From: JAZGER01 sp036480335
Lineage (GTDB): Bacteria; Pseudomonadota; Gammaproteobacteria; DSM-19610
Assembly: GCA_036480335.1 (NCBI GenBank)
Contig: JAZGGH010000004.1
Location: forward strand, 1-64,000
DNA length: 64,000 nucleotides
Direction: 5' to 3'
In this document: piece after piece, positions 56,580-64,000 of the stretch
Position numbering within the stretch: position 1 is the stretch's first letter
Layout: every line of letters begins with the position of its first letter
Notes under the pieces: model-generated
Database searches by the model: none
What the model was told of the DNA's origin: nothing
What the model saw: only the letters and a program-made list of their open reading frames with translations
Position numbers and translations under genes: made by a program

Positions 56580-57083
56580 TTACTGACTAGCTGCAGGAGC
56601 CTGCTGTGGTGCTGGTGCAACAGGTGCTGGAGGGGGTGCGCCATAACCGTAAGGAGCTGGACCACCATAACCATAAGGAGCTGGGCCGCCATAGCCACCA
56701 CCAGGATATCCATAACCGCCACCGCCACCGCCACCATTGTAGCCGTTATAACCACCACCATTGTAGCCGTTATAACCACTCCCATTACCGGAGCCATAAC
56801 CGTTTCCACGACCGCTGCCGCTACCACTGAAGTTCATGCCGAAGTTACCATCTCCCATCATGTCGCCCATGCCGTTACCCATGCCGTTACCCATGCCGTT
56901 ACCCATGCCGTTACCCATGCCGTTACCCCAGCCATTGCCATTGCCGTTGCCCCAACCATTGCTATTGCTGTTACCCCAGCCGTTGTTGTTCCATGGGCCC
57001 CACCATGCATTAGCTGAAGCCATAGAAAGTGACATAACGCCAGCAACTGCAGTTACAAGTAGTGTTTTTTTCAAATTAATCAT
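56580..57083 (-). CDS. Sulfur-globule-protein-like Gly/Asn/Tyr-rich secreted protein
   Basis: A 167-residue protein with a signal sequence (MINLKKTLLVTAVAGVMSL, cleavage near ANA-WW). The mature part opens with WWGPWNNNG, then GNGNGWGN and GNGM repeats, an FGMNFSGS segment, Gly/Tyr repeats (GYNGYNGGG) and a Pro/Ala/Tyr tail. Purple-sulfur-bacterial sulfur globule proteins share this Gly/Asn/aromatic composition and the opening WWGPW pattern, which is why I suggest a periplasmic globule shell protein. GGAGG nine bases upstream fixes ATG at 57083. Confidence 0.75.
   Translation of the reverse strand: MINLKKTLLVTAVAGVMSLSMASANAWWGPWNNNGWGNSNSNGWGNGNGNGWGNGMGNGMGNGMGNGMGNGMGDMMGDGNFGMNFSGSGSGRGNGYGSGNGSGYNGYNGGGYNGYNGGGGGGGYGYPGGGYGGPAPYGYGGPAPYGYGAPPPAPVAPAPQQAPAASQ
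56869..56928 (-). repeat. Five perfect 12-bp tandem repeats in the globule-protein gene
   Basis: Five copies of the 12-bp unit ATGCCGTTACCC (plus-strand writing) encode successive GNGM units. The period is a multiple of three, so length changes keep the frame, unlike the 11-bp repeat at 2303. Confidence 0.9.
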
Positions 57084-57120
57084 ACGTAACAACCTCCAGG
57101 TTGAATTTTATTTAAAAAAT

Positions 57121-57165
57121 AAGGCGAATGCCTTCACACAATGTTGATTGCAAAAAAACAATCAA
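57121..57165 (-). promoter_or_regulatory. Hairpins upstream of the globule-protein gene
   Basis: AAGGCGAATGCCTT (57121-57134) and TTGATTG-8-CAATCAA (57144-57165) form small stems between the lipoprotein stop and the globule gene. The first lies close to the ribosome binding site and may be a leader structure. The second ends in an A/T-run and could be a weak terminator or promoter element. Confidence 0.35.
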
Positions 57166-57193
57166 TCATATTTATGGGAGCAATATCTCCCTG

Positions 57194-57784
57194 TTACCAG
57201 GCACCTGGCGCTACATATCCTCCTGCGGGAGGAGCACCAGCGTAGGGGTAACTATAACCCCCTTGCGGTGCATAGCCTGGATAGCCTCCAGGTAACGGTG
57301 TTCCATAGGCAGGCACTGGCGGAACATAGTTTGGTGCACCGTATTGATGACCTGGTGATTGACGTCCAGGCGCATAATATGGCTGAGCGACCGGAGCGTA
57401 AACACGAGCAGAATTTTGAGTCGGCTGTACCGCAGTAGAAGCCGTAGATTCAAGTGGGCGATATTGATTAGCTGCGTAGCCCTGATTTTGTGAATAACCG
57501 CTACTCGGATACTGTCCAGCAGAAAAAGGCCCTGGGTTATTTGTCGAAGGCATTTGTTGAGACCATGGATTACCACTCTCCGGATAAGCATTTGCTGGCA
57601 TAGGTCTATAGTTAGTCACATTACCAGGAACATTTGGATTCTGAAACTGGGTTTTACCCGTAACAGGAACGGAGTGGGTGGAGCTGTTTGCTTTCCCTTC
57701 TGACTCTTCCTCTTTGTCATCACTACAAGCCTGCAGAAACAGCAGCACTATCAACATAATTGGGATGATTACCTTCCTGAACAT
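57194..57784 (-). CDS. Pro/Tyr/Gly-rich lipoprotein
   Basis: A 196-residue protein with a lipoprotein signal (LFLQAC, Cys about residue 19), an acidic patch, and a low-complexity body of Pro, Tyr, Gly, Ala and Gln (GYAPQGGYSYPYAGAPPAGGYV). I know no matching family. Its composition and its place next to the globule-like gene suggest a globule-associated or shell-anchoring protein, tethered to a membrane by lipid. Inference from context only. Confidence 0.65.
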   Translation of the reverse strand: MFRKVIIPIMLIVLLFLQACSDDKEEESEGKANSSTHSVPVTGKTQFQNPNVPGNVTNYRPMPANAYPESGNPWSQQMPSTNNPGPFSAGQYPSSGYSQNQGYAANQYRPLESTASTAVQPTQNSARVYAPVAQPYYAPGRQSPGHQYGAPNYVPPVPAYGTPLPGGYPGYAPQGGYSYPYAGAPPAGGYVAPGAW

Positions 57785-57853
57785 TAATAAATTCTACCTT
57801 TAATATAAGTTGCGTATTTTGATGTAAGACAATTTTATAATCTGCAATGTGTA

Positions 57854-58141
57854 TTATAGCAATCTATTCCTGATTATTGAGTGTTTACTCTTGAAATTAC
57901 CGTAATAGCCATCTTTAGGTTGAGGAAAATCATTCCTCGGAAATGCACCTTCATAATCAGGCATAGAGTAATCAGATGCATAGTCGGCAGAAGGAACAGC
58001 ACCCGCACTCCCATATACATCCGCAGCTGTCGGCGCCTCTATTTGCTGTGAAACCTGCCCACTCGATTGCCTGAATCCTGGATAAGCTCCAGTATCGACT
58101 GACCTATATTCAAACAAACCGGCAAATACAATAATCTTCAT
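57854..58141 (-). CDS. Small Tyr/Gly-rich protein after the RND gene
   Basis: A 95-residue protein, if started at ATG 58141 four bases past the RND stop. The N terminus (MKIIVFAGLFEYRS) is only weakly signal-like. The rest is rich in Ser, Ala, Tyr, Gly and Asp (ADYASDYSMPDYEGAF, GYYGNF). No family recognised. It may be a third low-complexity globule protein. Could also be spurious. Confidence 0.5.
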   Translation of the reverse strand: MKIIVFAGLFEYRSVDTGAYPGFRQSSGQVSQQIEAPTAADVYGSAGAVPSADYASDYSMPDYEGAFPRNDFPQPKDGYYGNFKSKHSIIRNRLL

Positions 58142-58145
58142 TGTG

Positions 58146-61100
58146 TTATGAATCCTGATTATCGTCATCGTTCATAAGACGAATCCCTCTTCTTTTTGTG
58201 GCGGTTCGTTTGCTGGTTTTTTTCTCAGCTACTTTTTTCTTAATCACTTTCTTTTTTGTGACCTTATCTCTGGATTCCGGCTTAGTAACAACTTTTTTCT
58301 TTGTTACTTTCTTCTTAACCGGCTGTGTGTTTTTCTCAACTTCTACTGTGTTTTTCTCGGATGTTGTTTTCTTTTCAGCATCCTTGTCTGCAGATGGTGC
58401 GACAGATTTCCTGGCGGGTACTGATTTAATCGTTTTTTCAGCTGACGTAGACGAAACAGAAGAACTTGAGACCGTTTCTTCGCTATCAGCAGAGGAACCC
58501 CGTAATTTATTCACACCCGCCATTAACAGTATAAAGATGGCTCGCACAGCATAAAAAACCATTGTTCCAACTGTAAAGAGCTTACTCCAGAGAGAAAACC
58601 AGAATGGCATTCCGTCGCCAGAATCAGAACCGGCTGCGACAGTCGATCCGGAAGCACTCATCTGAGCATATCGTTCTTTAGTATAGAAACGTTTCTCAGC
58701 ACTGATACAACCTAAAGGAATGACTATCAGGGTAAATAAGGTCGCCACACCAGCACCAAACAGAAGTGATACCGCCATCCCTTCAAATATCGGATCGGTA
58801 ATAATAGCCATTGCACCTGCCATCAAGGTTAGCGAAGTAATAAAGATAGGCCGCAATCGCATTTCTGCGGCATCAATAGCCGCTGATCGAATATCTTTGC
58901 CTTTCTCAACTTCATTTTTCACAAATTCAACAATCAGGATCGATATTCGAACGATTATTCCGCCCAAAGCAATCATGCCAATCATAGAAGTGGCCGTAAA
59001 TTCAGCACCCATGATCCAGTGGCCGGGAATAATACCGATTAACGTCAGCGGTATCGGTGCCATAATCAACCCGGCAATAGCATAATCCTTAAACTCAAGC
59101 ACAATCAGCGCATAAATCAGTAGCATTGCTGCCATAAAGGCGGTGCCCATGTCACGGAAAGTTTCATAGGTAACCGTCCATTCGCCACCCCATTCAAATC
59201 CGGAAATGCTGTCTGTTTTTGGCGATCCAATCAGCCCCATAGGCATGCCAGTAATTTGCACACCATCTGGCGCTGTATAATTATCCAGTTCATCCTCAAC
59301 ACCAAACATACCATATATAGGTGCGCCCAGACGGCCTTCCATTTCGGCCGTGACATACTCCAGGCCCCGCAGATCTTTATGGTAAATAACCGGTTCTTCT
59401 GGCACCTGAACAAATGTACCCAGCTCTCCAAGTGGAATTGAATTTCCCTGATCACCCATAATAGGTAAATTCGATAACCTGCCGAGTTGAGAGCGAATAG
59501 ATAATGGCGCCTGTAAAACAATATAAGTTGGTTCAAGAGGAGAAGAACGTTTCACATCGCCCAACCGGTAACCCCCCATTGCCATAGCAAGATTGCGATT
59601 GATCGTATCCACCGTAATCCCGTTTCTTGAAGCCTTATCCGTATTTACCTCAAATCGCCAAAAGTAAAACTCATCTACCATATAATTATCGACATCAATA
59701 ACATTCTCAACTTTCTCGAAGATAGCCGTCATATCTCTGGCAACCTGGCGTCTTGTTTCAGGGTCTGGGCCATAAATTTCGGCAACAACTGTTTGCAGGA
59801 CTGGTGGGCCAGGCGGCATTTCGACAACTTGAATCCTGGCCCCCATTGACCTGGCGACAGGTGTCAGGAGTTTTCGAGCAATAACGGATAACTCATGACT
59901 GCTTTTTTCACGGTCTTCCTTATCCAGCAACATCACCTGTATGTCTGCCTGATGAGGCTCATGACGTAAATAGTAATGCCTCACCAGCCCATTGAAATTG
60001 AATGGAGAAGCGGTTCCAACATAGGTTTGCATTTCAGTTACTTCAGGAATCTCATTCTTCAAGAGACTGGCCATTTGCGTTGCAACATTAGCCGTAACAG
60101 GAAGCGCCGTTCCTTCCGGCATATTAATTACAACATTAAATTCCGGCTTATTATCGAACGGTAGCATCTTAACTGCGACTGATTGGGTATAAAACATCAC
60201 ACAAACGGCAGCCGTCATCGCAATAATGCCCACCAGAAAGAAAATACCGAGTTTACGATTTCTGACAAGTGGCATGATGATAGGGCGGAATATTTTACTG
60301 ATGACTGCCTGGGATTTCTTCTCACGTTCTTCTGCCTTCTTAAATGAAGCCACACTCGCAGGCCTCACGCGCATGGCAAACCAGGGCGTAAAAACAAACG
60401 CAGCCAGTAGGGAAAAGAACATAGCAGACGCACCCAGGACAGGTATCGGGCGCATATAGGGCCCCATCAATCCTCGCACAACACCCATAGGCAGGAGCGC
60501 AGAAATGATGGTTAAGGTGGCAAGAATAGTTGGGTTACCGACTTCGCGGACTGCATCTACTGCAACTTCAATCGAGGTTTTACCCGCCTGCATCCATCGC
60601 CTGAATATATTTTCGACAACCACAGTTGCATCATCAACGAGAATACCAATGGAGAAAATAAGCGCAAACAGACTGACACGATCAATTGTATAGTCTAGTA
60701 TCCAGGCGGCAAAAATTGTCACCAGAACAACAATCGGGATGACTGTAATAACCACAAATGCAGCTCTAAAACCAAGCCCAATCAAACATAAAATAGCAAC
60801 AGCAAGAGTCGCCTCGAACATGGCTTTTAATAATTCATTGACCTTATGGTTTGCGGTTTCACCATAATCACGGGTAATGCTGATATTCACATTATCAGGA
60901 ATAAGACTACCCTTTAATTCATCCAGCTTATCAAGGATACTGGTTGCAATGGTGACACCGTTAGTGCCTTCTTTTTTGGCAAGCGCTATCGTAACTGCTG
61001 CATCACCATTACTGGTTGGCAAACCTTCATCCAGACCAGATCCCGTATAATAATTGACCATCTGACTTGTTTCAGCAGGCCCGTGATATACTTTTGCCAC

Positions 61101-61943
61101 ATCACTGAGATAAACGGGTGAACCATCTCGAATTGCTATAACAAGTTTGGACAATTGCTGGGCATTTTCAAGAAAAGCGCCAGTATAGATGCTGAATTGC
61201 GTACCTCCTGACTCAACACTACCCGCAGATTTTTCAGAGTTGGCAGACTTGACTGTATTAGCAATCTGGTCAAGCGAAATTCCGTATCCATTCAAACGCT
61301 CAGGCAATACTTCAATTCGAATTTGCTCTGGTCGCCCACCCACAACAAACCCCTGCCCGGTACCGGAAACTTCCTGTAACCTCTGCAATACATCAAGGCC
61401 CAGTGACCGCAATACACTATCATCAACACCACCAGACCAAAGAGTCACAGTAACAACAGGAACATCATCAATTCCCTTGGGTTTAACCAGCGGCATTGAA
61501 ACACCCGGTGGGATTTTATCCATATTGGACTGAATCTTGTCATGTACTTTTACGATTGAAGGCCCAAGTTCCTCACCCACCTTGAAACGAACAGTCACAA
61601 CCGCCTGGCCTCGGCTAGTTGCCGAATAGACGTGTTTTATCCCAGGAATCTCACTCAAGATGCGTTCAAGATGCTCTGTCGCAAGACTCGATACCTGATC
61701 CGCAGAAGCACCAGGATATTGAACAAAAATATCGATCATCGGGACAGAGATTTGCGGGTCTTCCTGTCGAGGTGTAAACACCAGACCGAGCAAGCCCATA
61801 AACAACATTGCTGCCATCAGCAGGGGGGTAATCGGAGAATCAATAAATACATTGGCTATTCGACCAGCAATACCCAGATGCTCACGATCAAGACTGATAG
61901 ATTTGGATTCTTTTTCTTCGTTGCTCTTTATCTCATCCGACAT
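58146..61943 (-). CDS. RND-family efflux transporter with extra lysine-rich tail
   Basis: A 1265-residue inner-membrane transporter. The HAE-1-like core is about residues 1-1090, with twelve membrane helices, two large periplasmic loops, and charged residues in helix 4 (IGILVDDATVVVENIF). Beyond it an extra hydrophobic segment (about 1120-1143) precedes a long tail, whose last 75 residues are KKV/KKKV-rich (PVKKKVTKKKVVTKPES), like histone-H1-type basic tails. Ordinary RND pumps end soon after helix 12. The adaptor gene lies upstream, but no TolC-type gene is present. Substrate unknown; export to the periplasm or outer surface is expected. Confidence 0.88.
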   Translation of the reverse strand: MSDEIKSNEEKESKSISLDREHLGIAGRIANVFIDSPITPLLMAAMLFMGLLGLVFTPRQEDPQISVPMIDIFVQYPGASADQVSSLATEHLERILSEIPGIKHVYSATSRGQAVVTVRFKVGEELGPSIVKVHDKIQSNMDKIPPGVSMPLVKPKGIDDVPVVTVTLWSGGVDDSVLRSLGLDVLQRLQEVSGTGQGFVVGGRPEQIRIEVLPERLNGYGISLDQIANTVKSANSEKSAGSVESGGTQFSIYTGAFLENAQQLSKLVIAIRDGSPVYLSDVAKVYHGPAETSQMVNYYTGSGLDEGLPTSNGDAAVTIALAKKEGTNGVTIATSILDKLDELKGSLIPDNVNISITRDYGETANHKVNELLKAMFEATLAVAILCLIGLGFRAAFVVITVIPIVVLVTIFAAWILDYTIDRVSLFALIFSIGILVDDATVVVENIFRRWMQAGKTSIEVAVDAVREVGNPTILATLTIISALLPMGVVRGLMGPYMRPIPVLGASAMFFSLLAAFVFTPWFAMRVRPASVASFKKAEEREKKSQAVISKIFRPIIMPLVRNRKLGIFFLVGIIAMTAAVCVMFYTQSVAVKMLPFDNKPEFNVVINMPEGTALPVTANVATQMASLLKNEIPEVTEMQTYVGTASPFNFNGLVRHYYLRHEPHQADIQVMLLDKEDREKSSHELSVIARKLLTPVARSMGARIQVVEMPPGPPVLQTVVAEIYGPDPETRRQVARDMTAIFEKVENVIDVDNYMVDEFYFWRFEVNTDKASRNGITVDTINRNLAMAMGGYRLGDVKRSSPLEPTYIVLQAPLSIRSQLGRLSNLPIMGDQGNSIPLGELGTFVQVPEEPVIYHKDLRGLEYVTAEMEGRLGAPIYGMFGVEDELDNYTAPDGVQITGMPMGLIGSPKTDSISGFEWGGEWTVTYETFRDMGTAFMAAMLLIYALIVLEFKDYAIAGLIMAPIPLTLIGIIPGHWIMGAEFTATSMIGMIALGGIIVRISILIVEFVKNEVEKGKDIRSAAIDAAEMRLRPIFITSLTLMAGAMAIITDPIFEGMAVSLLFGAGVATLFTLIVIPLGCISAEKRFYTKERYAQMSASGSTVAAGSDSGDGMPFWFSLWSKLFTVGTMVFYAVRAIFILLMAGVNKLRGSSADSEETVSSSSVSSTSAEKTIKSVPARKSVAPSADKDAEKKTTSEKNTVEVEKNTQPVKKKVTKKKVVTKPESRDKVTKKKVIKKKVAEKKTSKRTATKRRGIRLMNDDDNQDS

Positions 61944-62016
61944 GATTCAGATAGACCTCTCTCGCAATTCAAATTTATGGCAGGCAGCATGCACCAATGC
62001 CTGAAGAAAGCACAAT

Positions 62017-63210
62017 CTAGCGTGATCGACCAGATGCCCAGCCTGACGCTTGCCCGCTACTAGGATGAACCTTGATCCGCTCGCCTGCTTTTATACCCGA
62101 CAGAACACTTACCATGCCGTTCCCCAGCTGATCACCAAGACGGATCATGCGTAACTGGGTATCATCAGTATCTGTTACGACAAAAACAGCAGGAAGACTA
62201 CCTCGCCACATCACGGCAGAAACAGGGATCACAGGCACAGAACTGACGGATGCGGTTTTATCAGGCACCATAAGTTCAACATACATACCAGGACTAGCAG
62301 GTACGTCTTTGGGCAGATCAAACTTTACAGTGACCGTATGTCGTTGCGCATCTGCAACAGGGTAAATTTTTGCCACCCGAGCTTCAAACCTTGTGTTTCC
62401 AACATCGAGCTTTGCAGGAATCATCATACCTACAGTTATACTTTGGACATGCCTGGCCGGAACATCAACTTTAGCCTGAAGATAGCTGATATCTGCATAT
62501 TCAAGCAAGGACGTCCCTGGCTGAACAGTATCACCCACTTCAATCAGTTTATGTAAAATCACCCCTTTAAATGGCGCTACAGAACGGGCATTACGTATTT
62601 TTGCATCAATTTCTTCAATATTTGCCCTGGCACTGATTTGCTGACCCTGTGCCTGGCTTAGACGACTACCCTGAGAATATAAGTCAGCCTGTCTGTCAAG
62701 CCACGGATCACCACCTGCACTACCCGGCATAACCTGAGTCATTGGCTGGGTTACAAACTGGTCAAACATGGAAGGCATACCCATACCCGAACTGCCTGAA
62801 ATACGTTTAGACTGTGGGGAATACAATTCACGGGAATACTGGACCCGTGCATTTTGCATCCTTGACGCAGCATTATTATATTCAGCTAACGCCGCCCGCC
62901 TTTTCGCCAGTAAATCATCATCATTAATAGTAACCAGGATCTGGTTTTGGCCGAACTTGTCACCCTCAGAACCTGCAATAAATTCAACCCGGCCGGGGAT
63001 TTGAGCTGTTAAAGTAACTTCTCTGAAGGGAACCACAGTGCCACCCAGAGTTATCGTCGCACCCAAAGGGCTTTCCATAACCATCATGATATCCGGGGAA
63101 GAATAACCAGAAGCAGGCATTTGCGCTGACACTGACTGGACGAAACCCGACAAAGCCACTCCAGATGCAAACACACTGGAAATCAATAATTTGTGATATA
63201 TATTTTTCAT
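62017..63210 (-). CDS. RND periplasmic adaptor (membrane fusion protein)
   Basis: A 397-residue protein with a signal sequence (MKNIYHKLLISSVFASGVALSGFVQSVSA) and the HlyD/AcrA layout: barrel-sandwich strands (TVVPFREVTLTAQIPGRVEFIAG), a helical hairpin interrupted by a Gly/Ser/Met-rich insert (about 130-180), a second lipoyl half (APFKGVILHKLIEVGDTVQPG), and beta-barrel and membrane-proximal domains. It lacks a lipoprotein Cys. It should link the RND protein with an outer-membrane channel. Confidence 0.9.
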   Translation of the reverse strand: MKNIYHKLLISSVFASGVALSGFVQSVSAQMPASGYSSPDIMMVMESPLGATITLGGTVVPFREVTLTAQIPGRVEFIAGSEGDKFGQNQILVTINDDDLLAKRRAALAEYNNAASRMQNARVQYSRELYSPQSKRISGSSGMGMPSMFDQFVTQPMTQVMPGSAGGDPWLDRQADLYSQGSRLSQAQGQQISARANIEEIDAKIRNARSVAPFKGVILHKLIEVGDTVQPGTSLLEYADISYLQAKVDVPARHVQSITVGMMIPAKLDVGNTRFEARVAKIYPVADAQRHTVTVKFDLPKDVPASPGMYVELMVPDKTASVSSVPVIPVSAVMWRGSLPAVFVVTDTDDTQLRMIRLGDQLGNGMVSVLSGIKAGERIKVHPSSGQASGWASGRSR

Positions 63211-63278
63211 ATGGACTCAGTTCCTTGACATAAACACTGCAATCAAATGATTAACGCAAAAACCGGTTTCTTTTAATC

Positions 63279-63307
63279 AAGATGCCACTGAAACCCAGTG
63301 GCATCTT
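63279..63307. other. Strong hairpin between SCP2 and adaptor genes
   Basis: AAGATGCCACTG-5-CAGTGGCATCTT is a perfect 12-base stem. On the minus strand it follows the SCP2 stop by about 12 bases, and the tail is GATTAAAAG rather than a T-run. It may be a partial terminator or an RNA-processing/stability element. Confidence 0.6.
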
Positions 63308-63318
63308 AGTGAAGATGT

Positions 63319-63714
63319 CTAGACCGAACCCATTGCCGTAAAGCTTTTAATAAATGGCCCTGCCATTCTTGGATCCTTGATCATGGCAGTGTAATCACCT
63401 ACCTTGAACTTCAATTTTCTGGATGTGTATGCAATGCCCAAACCCATCATACCCGGCGGTTTTTTCATCCATTTTTTCCAGTGATCCTCAGATGCGCGCA
63501 TATCCCAGCTCAACTCCTGACCATTAAAACCCTCGGCTGCAACTGCTTTACCATTCTCAACCGTCAGCACTCCTCGCGGCTCGTCTTCTCCATCTATCCC
63601 ATAAGCTATAATAGAATTAAAATCTATTTTTTCTAATGCATCTGCCAGGCCGGGTTGGCTATTCCATTTCTCCATGAAAGAAGCCATCCAGTCAGCTGTA
63701 AATAAATCTGCCAT
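63319..63714 (-). CDS. SCP2 sterol-carrier-domain protein
   Basis: A 131-residue cytoplasmic protein resembling the SCP2 fold (WMASFMEKWNSQPGLADALEKI, then the hydrophobic pocket strands GVLTVENGKAVAAEG and LKFKVGDYTAMI). SCP2 domains bind lipids, fatty acyl groups or sterols; the ligand is unknown. GAGGAG upstream supports the ATG. It is the first gene of the cluster, separated by a hairpin from the adaptor gene. Confidence 0.8.
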   Translation of the reverse strand: MADLFTADWMASFMEKWNSQPGLADALEKIDFNSIIAYGIDGEDEPRGVLTVENGKAVAAEGFNGQELSWDMRASEDHWKKWMKKPPGMMGLGIAYTSRKLKFKVGDYTAMIKDPRMAGPFIKSFTAMGSV

Positions 63715-63907
63715 TTTCTACTCTCCTCAGTCAGTTAATCTAGTTATTTGCAATGCCATTTTGATTGAAATACTTTATTTTCGCAATATATCACGTCACC
63801 ATTACTACTAAGACATATGTTTAGCTATATTTTACCCTATACAATAGTCTATTCGCATAGCTTATGATCTATAACCTGCTTTCAAATAACGTATTAAAAG
63901 ATTGTTT
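63715..63907. other. AT-rich gap upstream of the cluster
   Basis: No gene seen. The gap is AT-rich and probably holds the promoter of the SCP2 gene on the minus strand; I cannot place -35 and -10 boxes with confidence. Confidence 0.4.
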
Positions 63908-64000
63908 TTATTCATTTTCCTGGATTCCCGGCCCAAGTAAAACCGCCATCCAGCGACTATCTTCACTGGATGAAAGTGCGATCTGTACTGCAATGGTTAA
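63908..64000 (-). CDS. C-terminal end of a gene cut by the window
   Basis: The minus strand is open from the window edge to a TAA at 63908-63910 and encodes 30 residues ending GPGIQENE, including EDSRWMAVLLG. It reads like a protein terminus but is too short to assign. Confidence 0.4.
   Translation of the reverse strand, partial: LTIAVQIALSSSEDSRWMAVLLGPGIQENE

Noticed and set aside
56869..56928. CRISPR array
   Set aside because: The 12-bp and 11-bp units are direct tandem repeats without spacers; no cas genes are present.
56553..57017. Plus-strand Val/Ala/Thr-rich frame with repeats
   Set aside because: It is the antisense shadow of the Gly-rich globule-like gene.
51953..63714. Plain multidrug efflux operon
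   Set aside because: Only two of eleven genes are efflux genes; the ParA, dynamin-like, lipid-binding and shell-like proteins are not explained by it.

Overview
The window comes from a gammaproteobacterium, most probably a sulfur-storing sulfur oxidiser of the Thiotrichales/Chromatiales type. The housekeeping genes are typically gammaproteobacterial: hda, purM-purN, rlmG, dcd, rnd, galU, and the order uvrC-pgsA-tRNA-Gly-tRNA-Cys-tRNA-Leu known from E. coli. The sulfur-storage inference rests on a secreted Gly/Asn/Trp/Tyr-rich protein at 56580-57083 that resembles sulfur globule proteins, so it is an inference and not proof. I see no rRNA, CRISPR array, phage or complete insertion sequence.

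Layout. 317-4822: a secreted multidomain protein (glycosidase-like head; HYR, anchor-D and SdrD-B-like domains), split by four copies of an 11-bp repeat. 4902-6940: a divergent LysR/old-yellow-enzyme pair. 6957-8749: DUF188 and ChrA. 8875-20383: a conserved block arsC-wrbA-DUF2069, yhaN-yhaO, hda, a CDP-alcohol transferase, purM-purN-DUF3108-DUF1835 and dcd. 20437-32329: DUF349 protein, a metallo-hydrolase, an exported GH3 enzyme, a MITE-like repeat, rlmG and several poorly known genes. 32386-35984: an accessory stretch with an intact ParD/ParE pair, a decayed second parDE locus and a Phd/PIN pair. 36087-43523: a phosphatase/kinase pair, a KefB-type antiporter, a PhoPQ-like two-component system and rnd. 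44263-51630: four tRNAs, pgsA, uvrC, a family-5-like uracil-DNA glycosylase, an NHL protein, a BI-1 protein and galU, the last with a perfect CRP-type palindrome upstream.

The most interesting region is 51953-63714. Eleven genes on the minus strand read, in transcription order: SCP2-domain protein, RND periplasmic adaptor, RND pump with a lysine-rich tail, a small Tyr/Gly-rich protein, a Pro/Tyr/Gly-rich lipoprotein, the sulfur-globule-like protein, a ParA ATPase, a membrane-anchored TPR protein, a membrane coiled-coil protein, a dynamin-like GTPase with membrane segments, and an MlaC-like protein. I propose that they form a system that builds, shapes and positions periplasmic sulfur globules. 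Shell proteins would be exported, lipid-binding proteins and the dynamin-like GTPase would handle membrane, and the ParA would partition the globules.
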